From contig NZ_RQFK01000033.1 of assembly GCF_004770765.1 (NCBI RefSeq), positions 186,001-250,000 of the forward strand: DNA of 64,000 nucleotides, written 5' to 3'. This stretch comes from Leptospira noumeaensis. GTDB lineage: Bacteria; Spirochaetota; Leptospiria; Leptospirales; Leptospiraceae. The notes below the pieces were generated by a model, which worked only from the letters and a program-made list of their open reading frames with translations, had not been told where the DNA came from and searched no databases. The position numbers and the translations under genes are program-made. Below, one piece after another: positions 1-13,918 of the stretch (its first letter is position 1; the number at the start of each line of letters is the position of its first letter).

Positions 1-566
1 GAATCTTCACCTTCAAGAGCTTTTAATGCAGAACCAGAGATGAAAGGTGTTTTATCACCAGGAAAGTTGTATTTGTTAAGAAGGTCTTTGATTTCCTCTT
101 TAACCATCTCAACCATATCGTCTCTTTCATCAGCAGCAAGCATGTCAGCTTTGTTTAGGTAAACCACGATGTAAGGAACCCCTACTTGGCGAGCAAGAAG
201 GATGTGTTCTTTAGTTTGTGGCATAGCACCGTCAGTTGCAGATACTACGAGAATCGCAGCGTCCATCTGAGCAGCACCAGTAATCATGTTTTTAACATAG
301 TCCGCGTGTCCCGGGCAATCTACGTGTGCGTAGTGACGGTTTGGAGTTTCATACTCCTGGTGGGACGTTGCAATAGTAATCCCACGAGCCTTTTCTTCGG
401 GCGCGTTGTCGATTTGGTCATAAGCAATCGCTTTATTTTTTCCACCCACTAACTTTGCAAGCGTTGTTGTGATAGCTGCTGTTAGGGTTGTCTTACCGTG
501 GTCAACGTGACCAATAGTTCCGATGTTTAAGTGTGGTTTTGAACGGTCAAATTTTTCTTTAGCCAT
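1..566 (-). CDS. tuf: Elongation factor Tu (3' part outside window)
   Basis: EF-Tu is the GTPase that carries aminoacyl-tRNA to the ribosomal A site. Only the first 188 or so residues lie in the window, and the C-terminus runs off the left edge. The start is the ATG at 564-566. The GTPase motifs are all present: GHVDHGKT (G1), RGITI (G2), DCPGH (G3), NKAD (G4) and the [10 protein letters not shown] stretch (G5). It is the last visible gene of the long minus-strand translation and RNA polymerase block, about 50 bases after the EF-G-like gene, so the two are probably co-transcribed. Identity is secure. Whether there is a second tuf copy cannot be judged here. Confidence 0.98.
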   Translation of the reverse strand, partial: MAKEKFDRSKPHLNIGTIGHVDHGKTTLTAAITTTLAKLVGGKNKAIAYDQIDNAPEEKARGITIATSHQEYETPNRHYAHVDCPGHADYVKNMITGAAQMDAAILVVSATDGAMPQTKEHILLARQVGVPYIVVYLNKADMLAADERDDMVEMVKEEIKDLLNKYNFPGDKTPFISGSALKALEGED

Positions 567-615
567 TGTTAGAATCTACTCCTCAATCGTGGTGCAAGAC
601 CCGATCCTCGGTTCT

Positions 616-2565
616 TTACTCCTTTAAAACTGCATGAAATTCATAGGTAAAAGCAGTCCTTTCCCAAGAAATGCCAATCCCTTTGGTCATGTTTCTAAGA
701 GCCCCTGAAAAGCCAAGCAGGTTTTGGGCCGGTGCATTGGCTTTTAAGTGACTCTTCCCTGCCACAGCTTCCAAGATGGAAACCACCTTAGCATTTCTGC
801 GACTTAGATCAGAAAGAACTACACCTAAGTGGTCTGCGTCCACCATCACTTCTACTTCTGTGAGGGGTCCGACCAAGTATGTGTTTGAAGGAAACAATTC
901 CTTTACGCCCGCAAGTATTGCTACTTTCAAAAGCGTTAAAGTGGTCTGTAAATCTCCTTTCGGCTTCTCATACGAGAGGACACGAAACTTTAGACCTACA
1001 ACTTCCTCACCGTAGAACCCGTGCAAGCAGGCTTCCAAAAAGGACGTTTCTATCGAATTTTTTACTTCTTCCGGAAGACTTACCTCGAAGGCAATTTGCT
1101 TCGAAAAGTCGGCAGTATCTTCCAGGACTGCGATGAGCGCGCCGCTTGATTTTTGGTCTTCAAAGGCACGATGCTCTAGGGCAACCTTATGAGACATTTT
1201 TTTAAGATGCTCTAATTTGGCAATGTTTATCGAACTGAAACTGAGTTTTTTTTCAGTCCTTTCCATAACCCGACGAACCCCAATTTCTAAATGCAGCTCC
1301 CCTCGCCCAAGAAGTACCATTTGTCCGGTATCTTCCTTGTTTTGGAGTGTATACCCTGGATCTTCCCAAACTAGTTCCTCCAAACGACATAACCAAAATT
1401 CTTTTTCCGAAGACTCTTCCGGTTCGATCACCACGGAAAAGGGACTCTGGGAACGTTCCGACGAGGAACTATCTTCTTCTGAAAAAGAATCTCTCGTTTG
1501 GCTCACTTGGTAGCCGGGTAAAAGGACTAAGCCTGGGTGATTTTTCAGGAGAACCAATTTTCCCTTTTCCAATGTCGTTATGGTTTCTTCCGACTCTGGA
1601 TCTAAGAAGTGAAAGGGATTTTCTTCCGGAAGATCATTCTCGGTGGAACGCCCGAGTTCTTTGCCGCTGTCTCCAGTAACAAGCCTACTCCAAAGGGAGT
1701 GGATTTCTTCCAAAAGGATCTCACGGGTTGGATAAATGACGGCATACCGACCAAACTCTGGGTTTGTCCTTCTAGAAAGCACAAGGAGGGGGATCGTTTG
1801 GGAAGATGTGTTTTCTATTGCCTTTGGTTCCGTCCAGAGTACCAAATCCAAAAGCTCCCGAACCCCCTCACCCGTTTTCGCAGAACCCCCATACACGGGA
1901 TAAAGTTTTCCGGCCTTCGGGCCTGTGTGTAACCCAATCATCGAAAAATCAGTTTGGCCAGAAGGATCATTCCAGGAGGAAATCATCAGATCATCACTCC
2001 ATGAGATTAATTCCTCTTTTACTGTTTTTGGAAACGCGGAAGGGTGATGGAAATAAAATTCCAATTTGCCAGATTCATTTTTTTGAAAGAGAGCCACGGG
2101 AGCTCCACCTAAAATTTCCTCTAAAGAAACAAGAGTGTCCAAATACTCATCTCCAAACCTGTCCAGTTTGTTGATAAAAAACACCATAGGAACAGAGGCC
2201 TTTGTTAGTTCTTCGATGACAAGACGGGCTTGTGATTGCACCACTGTCCCTGCTTCTAAAACAACAATGGCTGTTTCCATAGCGGGCAAAAGATCAGTGA
2301 CTTGGTTACGAAAGTCGATATGGCCCGGTGTGTCTACGAGTTGGATTTGGAATTCACCGAAAGTAGTTTTCCATGGAAGGGAGTGAAAGGTAGTTCGAAT
2401 GGAAATCCCGCGATCAATTTCTTCCTGTAAAGAATCCGATTCTGTATTTCCATCTTCGATGGAGCCCACAGCAGAAATTTTTCCTGCTTCGAATAAGATT
2501 CGTTCGGTGAGGGTTGTTTTTCCCGAATCAATATGTGCAAAAATTCCAATCGTACGGTATTTCAT
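616..2565 (-). CDS. Divergent EF-G-like translational GTPase
   Basis: This 649-residue protein has the EF-G/ribosomal-protection architecture. The GTPase motifs are AHIDSGKTT at 10-18, RGISI near 52-56, DTPGH at 78-82, NKLD at 132-135 and SAK near 228-230. A domain III motif GELHLEI lies at 422-428, and EF-G domain IV/V-like sequence extends to the end. It occupies the usual fusA place beside rpsG and tuf but is clearly unlike canonical EF-G. It is about 50 residues shorter, G2 has Ser where Thr is usual, the domain V start reads VGP instead of LEP, and a Ser/Glu-rich stretch lies at about 355-375. An intrinsic terminator sits directly upstream, so it may be expressed apart from rpsL-rpsG. 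It could be the working EF-G of this lineage or a paralog with a specialised role (back-translocation, ribosome protection or recycling). A canonical fusA elsewhere would favour the latter. Confidence 0.85.
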   Translation of the reverse strand: MKYRTIGIFAHIDSGKTTLTERILFEAGKISAVGSIEDGNTESDSLQEEIDRGISIRTTFHSLPWKTTFGEFQIQLVDTPGHIDFRNQVTDLLPAMETAIVVLEAGTVVQSQARLVIEELTKASVPMVFFINKLDRFGDEYLDTLVSLEEILGGAPVALFQKNESGKLEFYFHHPSAFPKTVKEELISWSDDLMISSWNDPSGQTDFSMIGLHTGPKAGKLYPVYGGSAKTGEGVRELLDLVLWTEPKAIENTSSQTIPLLVLSRRTNPEFGRYAVIYPTREILLEEIHSLWSRLVTGDSGKELGRSTENDLPEENPFHFLDPESEETITTLEKGKLVLLKNHPGLVLLPGYQVSQTRDSFSEEDSSSSERSQSPFSVVIEPEESSEKEFWLCRLEELVWEDPGYTLQNKEDTGQMVLLGRGELHLEIGVRRVMERTEKKLSFSSINIAKLEHLKKMSHKVALEHRAFEDQKSSGALIAVLEDTADFSKQIAFEVSLPEEVKNSIETSFLEACLHGFYGEEVVGLKFRVLSYEKPKGDLQTTLTLLKVAILAGVKELFPSNTYLVGPLTEVEVMVDADHLGVVLSDLSRRNAKVVSILEAVAGKSHLKANAPAQNLLGFSGALRNMTKGIGISWERTAFTYEFHAVLKE

Positions 2566-2583
2566 AATGCTGATTCGTTAAAA

Positions 2584-2610
2584 TAAAAAAGCCAGGTATG
2601 AACCTGGCTT
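2584..2610 (-). terminator. Intrinsic terminator between rpsG and EF-G-like gene
   Basis: A perfect 9-bp stem (AAGCCAGGT / ACCTGGCTT, loop of 4) lies just after rpsG. On the minus strand it is followed by a run of Ts (TTTTTTATTTT). This is a standard rho-independent terminator and would end the rpsL-rpsG transcript 19 bases before the EF-G-like start codon. Confidence 0.85.
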
Positions 2611-2638
2611 ATCAATGATTGGAATCGAATGGATAAGA

Positions 2639-3112
2639 CTACCAGCGGTAGTGGGAGAAAGCCTTGTTGGCGTCTGCCATCTTTCTGATGTCTTCTTTTT
2701 TCTTGATCGCAGATCCTGTGCCTTTTTGAGCTTCCATGAATTCCGCTGCCAATTTGTTTTTCATTGATTTTTCGTTTCTTCCACGGCTATATTTAATGAG
2801 CCATCGGATTCCAAGTGCCAATCGTCTTTCTGGACGAACTTCGATAGGAACTTGGTAAGTCACACCACCCACACGACGAGATTTTACTTCCACTTGTGGT
2901 TTCGCGTTTTCCAAGGCTTCTTGAAAAACAGCAAACGGATCCTGACCAGTTTTTTTAGCAATTACTTCTAACGCATCGTAGAACACGGATTCAGCGACAC
3001 TTTTTTTACCATCTACCATTAGGCAGTTGATAAACTTAGAAATCACTTTGTCATTGTATTTAGGATCGCCTTCGATGTGGCGTGGCTCAACTTTTCCTCT
3101 TCTTCTAGACAT
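2639..3112 (-). CDS. rpsG: 30S ribosomal protein S7
   Basis: S7 is a primary 16S rRNA binding protein that organises the head of the 30S subunit near the E site. The 157-residue length and the N-terminus MSRRRGKVEPR are typical. The conserved rRNA-binding segment GGVTYQVPIEVRPERR and the C-terminal AFSHYRW ending are intact. It lies 14 bases after rpsL, as in the classical str operon, and is followed by an intrinsic terminator. No unusual feature was seen. Confidence 0.98.
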   Translation of the reverse strand: MSRRRGKVEPRHIEGDPKYNDKVISKFINCLMVDGKKSVAESVFYDALEVIAKKTGQDPFAVFQEALENAKPQVEVKSRRVGGVTYQVPIEVRPERRLALGIRWLIKYSRGRNEKSMKNKLAAEFMEAQKGTGSAIKKKEDIRKMADANKAFSHYRW

Positions 3113-3126
3113 ATAACTTTCTCCGA

Positions 3127-3501
3127 TTACGCTTTAGGACGCTTAGCGCCGTATTTAGAACGTCCTTTACGACGTTTGTCTACACCGAGTGTATCCAGTG
3201 TTCCACGAATGATATGATAACGAACCCCTGGTAAATCTTTTACCCTTCCCCCACGGATAAGAACCACGTTGTGTTCTTGGAGGTTATGGCCTTCACCAGG
3301 AATGTAAGCCGTGACTTCGATTCCCGTAGTGAGGCGAACCCTTGCTACTTTACGAAGAGCTGAGTTCGGTTTTTTAGGAGTGAAAGTCATTACCCTTGTG
3401 CAAACTCCACGTCTTTGTGGGCATGCTTTTAGGGCAGGAGATTTAGTTCTTTTCTTTTGGTCTTCTCTTCCAATACGGATGAGCTGGTTAATTGTAGGCA
3501 T
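3127..3501 (-). CDS. rpsL: 30S ribosomal protein S12
   Basis: S12 sits at the decoding centre and controls translational accuracy. The protein is 124 residues. It has the universal [16 protein letters not shown] segment, with Lys at position 43, and [13 protein letters not shown], with Lys and Pro at the streptomycin-relevant sites, so the sequence is of the drug-sensitive type. It is the first gene of the rpsL-rpsG pair, 140 bases downstream of rpoC and preceded by a strong hairpin. The gap may hold its own promoter, but no clear sigma70 match was found. Confidence 0.98.
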   Translation of the reverse strand: MPTINQLIRIGREDQKKRTKSPALKACPQRRGVCTRVMTFTPKKPNSALRKVARVRLTTGIEVTAYIPGEGHNLQEHNVVLIRGGRVKDLPGVRYHIIRGTLDTLGVDKRRKGRSKYGAKRPKA

Positions 3502-3594
3502 TCGATTCCTTCTTCTACTTCTCTGTCTTTAAAAAAATAATGACGTTTTCGTCCAAAATTCCAGATAGGGACATTTTGTAAACGAAAACATGGT

Positions 3595-3633
3595 TTTGTC
3601 CCTAGAAACTTGCAAAAAGTCTCTAAGGACAAA
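3595..3633 (-). terminator. 15-bp hairpin between rpoC and rpsL
   Basis: Arms at 3595-3609 and 3619-3633 pair over all 15 positions (two G-U pairs in RNA) around a 9-base loop, beginning 9 bases after the rpoC stop codon. There is no clean U-tract on the minus strand. It may therefore be a terminator of non-standard type, an RNase processing site, or an mRNA 3'-end stabiliser. Confidence 0.45.
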
Positions 3634-3641
3634 GTTTTGAT

Positions 3642-7943
<4,302 letters not shown>

Positions 7944-7957
7944 ACTTTTTCCCTTCC

Positions 7958-10900
7958 CTAAACGTTTTCAATGGTCTCGAATTTGATTTTCTTTTTGTTT
8001 TTCGAGAATTCATCTTCGTAATCAGAGATATCCACTTCCAATCCTTCGGAGTCTTTGATGATGATATCAAGAGCCAGTCCTCGGAGTTCCTGAACAAGAA
8101 CGTTGAATGATTCTGGAATTCCCGGTTTGATCGAGTGGATTCCTTTGACTATCGCTTCATAAATTCTTGCACGTCCCAACATGTCGTCTGACTTAATGGT
8201 GAGTAACTCTTGTAAGGTGTGTGATGCACCGTAAGCCTCAAGAGCCCAAACTTCCATCTCTCCTAACCTTTGTCCCCCGAACTGCGCCTTACCACCAAGT
8301 GGTTGTTGCGTTACGAGTGAGTAAGGTCCAGTAGATCTTGCATGGATTTTGTCATCCACCAAGTGAGCCAGTTTCAACATGTAAATGTATCCACAGAATA
8401 CTTGGTTGATGAATTTCTCTCCCGTTCTTCCGTCGTATAACTGAAATTTGCTGTTTTCTGGTAAACCGGCTTTTTTGCAGAATTCGTTTACATCACCTTC
8501 GGATGCTCCATCAAACACGGGAGTTTCAAAGTTGATCCCTAGTTTTTTAGCAGCAAACCCAAGTTGAGTTTCAAAAATCTGACCGAGGTTCATCCGTGAA
8601 GGAACCCCGAGTGGATTGAGAACGATATCAACAGGAGATCCGTCTTCCATGTATGGCATATCTTCTTGTGCCATCACACGAGCAACGACCCCTTTGTTTC
8701 CGTGACGACCCGCCATCTTATCACCCACCAGGAGTTTACGTTTACGAGCCACATAGACTTTTACCATTTCTTCCACGCCTGCAGCGAGTTCGTCGCCTGT
8801 TTCACGGGAATAACGTTTGATATCGATGACAGTTCCTTCAAAACCGTTTGGCATACGAAGTGAGGAATCCCTTACTTCTTTTGCCTTCTCTCCAAATATG
8901 GAGTGTAATAATTTGTATTCAGGAGTGAGGTCGGTTTCTCCTTTTGGAGTCACCATACCAACAAGAATGTCACCTGGTTTTACTTCTGCACCCACACGGA
9001 TCACACCAGACTCATCCAAATCACGGAACGCTTTGTCCGAAAGGTTTGGAATGTCACGAGTGATTTGTTCTTGTCCGAGTTTGGTTTCCCGAGCTTGGAT
9101 TTCGAATTCTTCAATGTGGATCGAAGAGAAAACATCGTCTTTGATGATTCGTTCTGAAATGAGAATCGCATCCTCAAAGTTGTATCCTTCCCAAGGCATA
9201 AACGCAACGAGTACGTTTCGGCCAAGTGCCAAATAACCAGCATCAGTCGATGGGCCATTAGCAAGAACAGTTCCTTTTTGTAGGATTTGACCGAAGTCAC
9301 CGTATTTTTCACCTTTGATGATTTGTCCGGCAACTGGAGCACCAATTCCTAAGTCTTGGCCTTCTTTCACAACCGCAACGTATTGTACGTCTTCTGAATG
9401 GAAAAGCTCGTGAGTTTCTTTTTCTCCGTTAGAAGTGGTTAACTCTACACGTTCTTTGGAAACCTTACTTACCTTACCACCAGTCGTTGTGTGTAACATC
9501 GAAACGTTTGGTTTTTGATTAAAACAAGTACCTTGGTTGGTTTTTTTGAATTTAATGAGTGGGTAGTGAACAATCTCTTTGGATTGGTCTTCTTTGATCC
9601 AAACCCCAGTAGCATCCACTTTGGAAACCACACCATCTTTTTTAGCAACAATACAAACCCCTGCGTCATAAGCCGCACGAGCTTCCATCCCTGTTCCGAC
9701 AAAAGGAGCTTCTTCCGTAAGAAGAGGAACCGCTTGGCGTTGCATGTTCGAACCCATTAGGGCGCGGTTCGCATCATCATGTTCGAGGAATGGAATGAGT
9801 GCTGTGGATACAGACACAACTTGCAAAGGAGCCAGATCCATATATTGGATCTCGGATGGGCTACGGAAAGGGAAATCCCCTCTATGGCGAGTGGAAATGA
9901 GTTTGGATGTAAATTCTCCCTTATCATCTACAGTCGAGTTGGACTGCGCCATGTAGTGGTATTCTTCTTTGTCTGCAGTGAGGTATTCTACTTGTTTTTG
10001 GACTTTTCCATTTTTTACGAGACGGTATGGAGTTTCAATAAACCCATAATCGTTCACTCGTGCAAAACTAGACATGGAAAGAATGAGACCAATGTTTGGA
10101 CCTTCCGGTGTTTCAATTGGGCACATACGACCATAGTGAGAATAATGAACGTCACGAACTTCGAAACCTGCTCTGTCACGTGAAAGACCACCAGGCCCAA
10201 GAGCGTTTAACCTACGTTTGTGCGTAAGTTCTGCCAATGGATTGGTTTGGTCCATAAACTGAGAAAGTTGCGATGATCCAAAAAACTCATTGATCACAGC
10301 AGTGATTGGTTTGATGGAGATAAGAAGCTGCGGAGTTTGTTGTTCCGGCTCTTGAACTGTCATCCTTTCTTTGATCACTCGTTCTACACGAGAGAATCCA
10401 AGTTTCAATTGGTTTGCGATGAGCTCACCAACAGAACGAATCCTTCTGTTTCCTAAGTGGTCAATATCGTCCGGATAGTAGTTTTCTGCTTCAGACATAA
10501 GCATCACAAGATAACGAACCGTTTCGATGATATCTTGTTTTCTTAATACTCGGTCTTCCGCTTTTGCAAACTCTTTTGGATTATTGAATTCGAATTTACT
10601 ATTGATTTTGTAACGACCAACGATCCCCAAATCAAAAGTTTTTGGTGAGAAAAAGAGACGTTTCAGTTCCGCTTCTGCGTTTTCAATCGTAGATGGTTCG
10701 CCGGGACGCATGATTGTATGGAATTTTTTGACCGCATCTTCGTAGTCGTTGACACCGTCTTTTTCCAAACAATTGATAAGAACTGGGTTGTCTTTTCCTT
10801 TCGGAAATTCAATGACATCCACATCTTTTACCTTCATTTCACGAAGGATGGAGATATTGTCTTCATTGATTTTGGATCCGGCGTCGAGCATTACCTCTCC

Positions 10901-11644
10901 CGTTTCCATGTTGATGATATCAGCGATGGTTCGGCGACCAATCAGACGTTTGAGGTCTTTTGGGTTCGCACCAGCAATTTTCATTTTGGAAGATCCGTAG
11001 AAGAGACGAAGCACTTCTTCGTTGGTTCCCATACCCATTGCTTTTACAAGAAGGGTGGCCGGGAATTTTTTCTTACGGTCGATTTTGGCAACAAGGATTC
11101 CCTTATTGTCCATTTCGAATTCCAACCAAGAACCTCGGTAAGGAATCACTCGAGCAGAGAAAGTATCACGCGCTTGGTCATAAGAGAAGAAAATACCAGG
11201 GGATCTATGAAGTTGGCTCACCACTACCCTTTCCGCACCATTTATGATGAAAGTTCCGTGGTCTGTCATCACAGGAAGGTCTCCCATGTAGACAACTTGT
11301 TCCCGGATCTCTCCGGTGTCTTTGATGATGAGTCGAATGACTGCTTTTAGAGGAACTGCAAAGGAAGAATCAGTGTCTTTGCACTCTTGTGGATCGCGTT
11401 TTGGCTCTCCCAAGATATAATGGCCATATTCCATGACCATATCGTTGTTTGGCGATTCGATTGGGAAGGATTCGCGAAATACCGCTTCCAACCCTTGGTT
11501 CAAACGTTTCGTCGGATCTTTCACTTCCGACTGGAGAAACCAATCAAAGGATTTTTTCTGTACGTAGATAAGATTAGGAAGTAAATTGAGGTCGGTAATT
11601 TTACCGAAATTTACCCGGTTTCTAATTTGCATTCGGGTATGCAT
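7958..11644 (-). CDS. rpoB: RNA polymerase subunit beta
   Basis: This subunit forms one side of the polymerase cleft and the rifampicin pocket. At 1228 residues it is shorter than the E. coli protein because some lineage-specific insertions are absent. The rifampicin region begins at about residue 454 ([13 protein letters not shown]). Residues matching E. coli Asp516 and His526 are kept (D465, H475), but the Ser531 position is Asn480 (codon AAC at 10205-10207). The [14 protein letters not shown], and C-terminal beta motifs are present. It lies 125 bases downstream of rplL across a terminator-like hairpin and directly upstream of rpoC. Confidence 0.99.
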   Translation of the reverse strand: MHTRMQIRNRVNFGKITDLNLLPNLIYVQKKSFDWFLQSEVKDPTKRLNQGLEAVFRESFPIESPNNDMVMEYGHYILGEPKRDPQECKDTDSSFAVPLKAVIRLIIKDTGEIREQVVYMGDLPVMTDHGTFIINGAERVVVSQLHRSPGIFFSYDQARDTFSARVIPYRGSWLEFEMDNKGILVAKIDRKKKFPATLLVKAMGMGTNEEVLRLFYGSSKMKIAGANPKDLKRLIGRRTIADIINMETGEVMLDAGSKINEDNISILREMKVKDVDVIEFPKGKDNPVLINCLEKDGVNDYEDAVKKFHTIMRPGEPSTIENAEAELKRLFFSPKTFDLGIVGRYKINSKFEFNNPKEFAKAEDRVLRKQDIIETVRYLVMLMSEAENYYPDDIDHLGNRRIRSVGELIANQLKLGFSRVERVIKERMTVQEPEQQTPQLLISIKPITAVINEFFGSSQLSQFMDQTNPLAELTHKRRLNALGPGGLSRDRAGFEVRDVHYSHYGRMCPIETPEGPNIGLILSMSSFARVNDYGFIETPYRLVKNGKVQKQVEYLTADKEEYHYMAQSNSTVDDKGEFTSKLISTRHRGDFPFRSPSEIQYMDLAPLQVVSVSTALIPFLEHDDANRALMGSNMQRQAVPLLTEEAPFVGTGMEARAAYDAGVCIVAKKDGVVSKVDATGVWIKEDQSKEIVHYPLIKFKKTNQGTCFNQKPNVSMLHTTTGGKVSKVSKERVELTTSNGEKETHELFHSEDVQYVAVVKEGQDLGIGAPVAGQIIKGEKYGDFGQILQKGTVLANGPSTDAGYLALGRNVLVAFMPWEGYNFEDAILISERIIKDDVFSSIHIEEFEIQARETKLGQEQITRDIPNLSDKAFRDLDESGVIRVGAEVKPGDILVGMVTPKGETDLTPEYKLLHSIFGEKAKEVRDSSLRMPNGFEGTVIDIKRYSRETGDELAAGVEEMVKVYVARKRKLLVGDKMAGRHGNKGVVARVMAQEDMPYMEDGSPVDIVLNPLGVPSRMNLGQIFETQLGFAAKKLGINFETPVFDGASEGDVNEFCKKAGLPENSKFQLYDGRTGEKFINQVFCGYIYMLKLAHLVDDKIHARSTGPYSLVTQQPLGGKAQFGGQRLGEMEVWALEAYGASHTLQELLTIKSDDMLGRARIYEAIVKGIHSIKPGIPESFNVLVQELRGLALDIIIKDSEGLEVDISDYEDEFSKNKKKIKFETIENV

Positions 11645-11690
11645 GGAATACTCTCCCTAGAGACATGAAAATAGTAGATGGTATGATAAA

Positions 11691-11732
11691 CGAAAAAATA
11701 GAGGTGGGGACGCCTACGGCCTCCCTGCCTCT
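11691..11732 (-). terminator. Terminator-like hairpin (attenuator) between rplL and rpoB
   Basis: An interrupted stem (AGAGG..GGG..GCC / GGC..CCC..CCTCT, 11700-11732) is followed on the minus strand by ATTTTTTCG. It lies in the only long gap of the rplKAJL-rpoBC series. E. coli has a partial terminator at the same place that sets the ratio of L7/L12 to RNA polymerase. The same role is inferred here. Confidence 0.65.
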
Positions 11733-11769
11733 AAGTTTTTGAAGACTGGGTTTAAAAATTGGCAACCGA

Positions 11770-12153
11770 TTAACCGGCAGCAGCAACTTCTACTTGAGCC
11801 CCAACACCTTCGAGTTTTTTCTTAATATCAGCAGCTTCGTCTTTAGAAACGCCTTCTTTCACTGATTTTCCACCAGCTTCAACAAGCGTTTTCGCATCTG
11901 CCAATCCAAGACCAGTGATTTCGCGAACGAGTTTAATAACGTCGATCTTTTTGTCACCGTGTGCTTTCAAGATTACATTGAAAGTTGCAGGCTCTTCAGC
12001 AGCAGCTGCGCCACCACCTGCACCCGCAACAGCCGCTACCGCAACCGGTGCAGCAGCAGAAATCCCGAATTTGTCCTCCATCTTTTTCACTAGATCAGCT
12101 GCCTGAACCAGTGTAAGACTTCCAATTTGTTCTAATAGCGCGTCAACAGACAT
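11770..12153 (-). CDS. rplL: 50S ribosomal protein L7/L12
   Basis: L7/L12 forms the flexible multi-copy stalk that recruits translation factors to the ribosome. The 127-residue protein shows the three expected parts: an N-terminal dimerisation domain (to about 35), an Ala/Gly-rich hinge near 38-53, and the C-terminal factor-binding domain with the [16 protein letters not shown] and [15 protein letters not shown] segments. It follows rplJ after 36 bases. It is the most 3' ribosomal gene before the probable attenuator upstream of rpoB. Confidence 0.98.
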   Translation of the reverse strand: MSVDALLEQIGSLTLVQAADLVKKMEDKFGISAAAPVAVAAVAGAGGGAAAAEEPATFNVILKAHGDKKIDVIKLVREITGLGLADAKTLVEAGGKSVKEGVSKDEAADIKKKLEGVGAQVEVAAAG

Positions 12154-12189
12154 CCTATATTCTCCTTATCCTACTAATCACTATGATTA

Positions 12190-12723
12190 CTAATTGCCGT
12201 TTTTCTCGGCTACAGCATTGATGGCGCGTGCCAATGATGCCATGATTTGATTGATTCCAGAAGCAATTTGCGTTGCAGGAGCATTGATCCCACGAGCCAC
12301 TTGCGCAAGAAGTTCTTGTTTGGACGGAAGTCCAGCAATCGCCTCTACTCCAGATTTACCCAAAACTTCCCCGTCCATATAGCCGGTTCTGATTTCGAGT
12401 TCCTTCTTATCTTTTGCAAAGTCCTTACAAACTTTTGCTACTGCTGGAAGTGCATCCAGAGAGAAAATAGCTGCAAGTGGGCCTTTGTAAACATCCCCAA
12501 AATCAATGGAGTTGTTTTTATGTTCAGAAGACTCTTTTAAAGCACGGAGGAATAGGTTGTTTTTAATCACCTTCATCTCCGATCCTTCTTTGCGAAGTTT
12601 CGCACGAAGGTTGGACATATCTTCAACAGTTAAACCGCTGTAAGATGCTAAAATAAAGTTCGGTCGTTTTTCCAAACGAGTTTTAAGTTCTGCTACTGCT
12701 TCAATTTTAGATGGATTTGCCAT
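12190..12723 (-). CDS. rplJ: 50S ribosomal protein L10
   Basis: L10 anchors L7/L12 dimers to 23S rRNA and forms the stalk base. Its 177 residues have the typical N-terminal rRNA-binding domain ([28 protein letters not shown]) and a C-terminal helix (residues ~140-175) that binds L7/L12. The gap to rplA is only 12 bases. There is therefore no room for the long structured L10 leader by which E. coli L10 represses its own message, and control must work differently here or act further upstream. Confidence 0.97.
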   Translation of the reverse strand: MANPSKIEAVAELKTRLEKRPNFILASYSGLTVEDMSNLRAKLRKEGSEMKVIKNNLFLRALKESSEHKNNSIDFGDVYKGPLAAIFSLDALPAVAKVCKDFAKDKKELEIRTGYMDGEVLGKSGVEAIAGLPSKQELLAQVARGINAPATQIASGINQIMASLARAINAVAEKNGN

Positions 12724-12735
12724 GATTCTTACTCG

Positions 12736-13428
12736 TTATATGTTCGCGTTTACTAGTTCTTTCACATCGACTTTTACGCCGATTCCCATAGTTGCTGCTA
12801 CAGAGAAAGACTTTAGGTAATCACCCTTCGCATCGGAAGGTTTGTCTTTCATAAGAGCTGCAACAACAGCATTGATGTTGTCAGAAAGTTTGTCATCAGA
12901 GAAGGAACATTTTCCCACTCCCAAGTGAACCACTCCCCCTTTGTCAGGGCGGTATTCAATTCGACCCGCTTTCAGTTCTTTCACTGCTTTGGATACATCA
13001 GTGGTTACTGTTCCTGCTTTTGGTTTTGGCATAAGGCCTTTACGACCAAGAACTGGACCAAGTTTACCAACTTCCTTCATCATATCAGGAGTTGCCACAC
13101 AAGCGTCAAAATCAGTCCATCCACCAGAAACTTTTTCAATCAGATCCATATCACCTACGAAATCAGCACCAGCTTCCTTCGCTTCGTTTTGTTTGTCTCC
13201 TTTACAGAAAACCAAAACCTTGATTGTTTTTCCAGTTCCGTGTGGAAGAGAGATTGTCCCTCTTACGTTTTGAAGAGATTTATAATTGATTTTAGTCGAA
13301 ATCTCTAAAGTTCCATCAAATTTGGAAAAACTAGTAGCTTTTGCCAAACCGACTGCTTCACCAAGGGTATAAACCTTAGTGCGATCGACTTTCTCTTTGA
13401 GTTGGATATATTTTTTGCCGCGTTTCAT
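12736..13428 (-). CDS. rplA: 50S ribosomal protein L1
   Basis: L1 forms the mobile L1 stalk that helps release deacylated tRNA from the E site. The 230-residue length is usual. Diagnostic stretches are the GTISLPHGTGK and LGPVLGRKGLMPKPKAGT segments, the latter being the L1 family signature. It sits 25 bases after rplK. In many bacteria L1 represses translation of the rplK-rplA message. No clear L1-binding mimic was looked for in detail near the rplK start. Confidence 0.98.
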   Translation of the reverse strand: MKRGKKYIQLKEKVDRTKVYTLGEAVGLAKATSFSKFDGTLEISTKINYKSLQNVRGTISLPHGTGKTIKVLVFCKGDKQNEAKEAGADFVGDMDLIEKVSGGWTDFDACVATPDMMKEVGKLGPVLGRKGLMPKPKAGTVTTDVSKAVKELKAGRIEYRPDKGGVVHLGVGKCSFSDDKLSDNINAVVAALMKDKPSDAKGDYLKSFSVAATMGIGVKVDVKELVNANI

Positions 13429-13453
13429 GACTTCGGTTCCCGTTTCCTAATGA

Positions 13454-13879
13454 TTACTCGACGTTTACACCCATGGAACGACAAGTTCCAGCAATGATTT
13501 TAATTGCTGCTTCCATATCGTTCGCATTTAGGTCTTCCATCTTAGTTTTTGCAATTTCTTCTAGTTGAGCTCGTTTGATTGTTCCCACTTTTACAGTGTG
13601 GGGAGTGGCAGAACCACCGGGAATCCCAAGCGCCTTCATGACAAGAAGAGCTGCTGGAGGAGACTTAGTTACGAATGTAAAACTTCTGTCGGAATAAACA
13701 GTGATGACCACAGGAAGTTTGAGTCCCATTTGGTTTTTTGATCTTTCATTGAACTGTTTACAAAATTCCATGATATTGAGTCCGGCTTGACCAAGAGCGG
13801 GACCTACTGGAGGAGCCGGGTTTGCTTTCCCTGCCTCCACTTGGAGTTTAATTTGTTTTACTACTTTCTTTGCAGCCAT
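13454..13879 (-). CDS. rplK: 50S ribosomal protein L11
   Basis: L11 binds the GTPase-associated centre of 23S rRNA and is needed for factor function and the stringent response. The 141-residue protein has the proline-rich N-terminal domain ([20 protein letters not shown]) and the C-terminal rRNA-binding domain ending in [10 protein letters not shown]. Length and motifs are standard. It follows nusG after 39 bases and starts the rplK-A-J-L series. Confidence 0.98.
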   Translation of the reverse strand: MAAKKVVKQIKLQVEAGKANPAPPVGPALGQAGLNIMEFCKQFNERSKNQMGLKLPVVITVYSDRSFTFVTKSPPAALLVMKALGIPGGSATPHTVKVGTIKRAQLEEIAKTKMEDLNANDMEAAIKIIAGTCRSMGVNVE

Positions 13880-13918
13880 CTCGTTTCAAGTTCCTTACTA
13901 AAAATCAATCTATCAGTT

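Noticed and set aside
616..2565. Tetracycline ribosomal-protection gene
   Set aside because: The GTPase part is only partly Tet(M)-like and the location is that of fusA. There are no signs of mobile DNA around it, so a resistance role is not supported.
3127..3501. Possible streptomycin-resistance S12
   Set aside because: Lys43 and the VKDLPG region are of the sensitive type.
10718..11350. Plus-strand frame of 210 codons inside rpoB
   Set aside because: It is antisense to a conserved gene, has low-complexity His/Phe-rich content, no ribosome-binding site and no family; it is a shadow of rpoB codon use. The same applies to 4044-4655 in rpoC and 186-452 in tuf.
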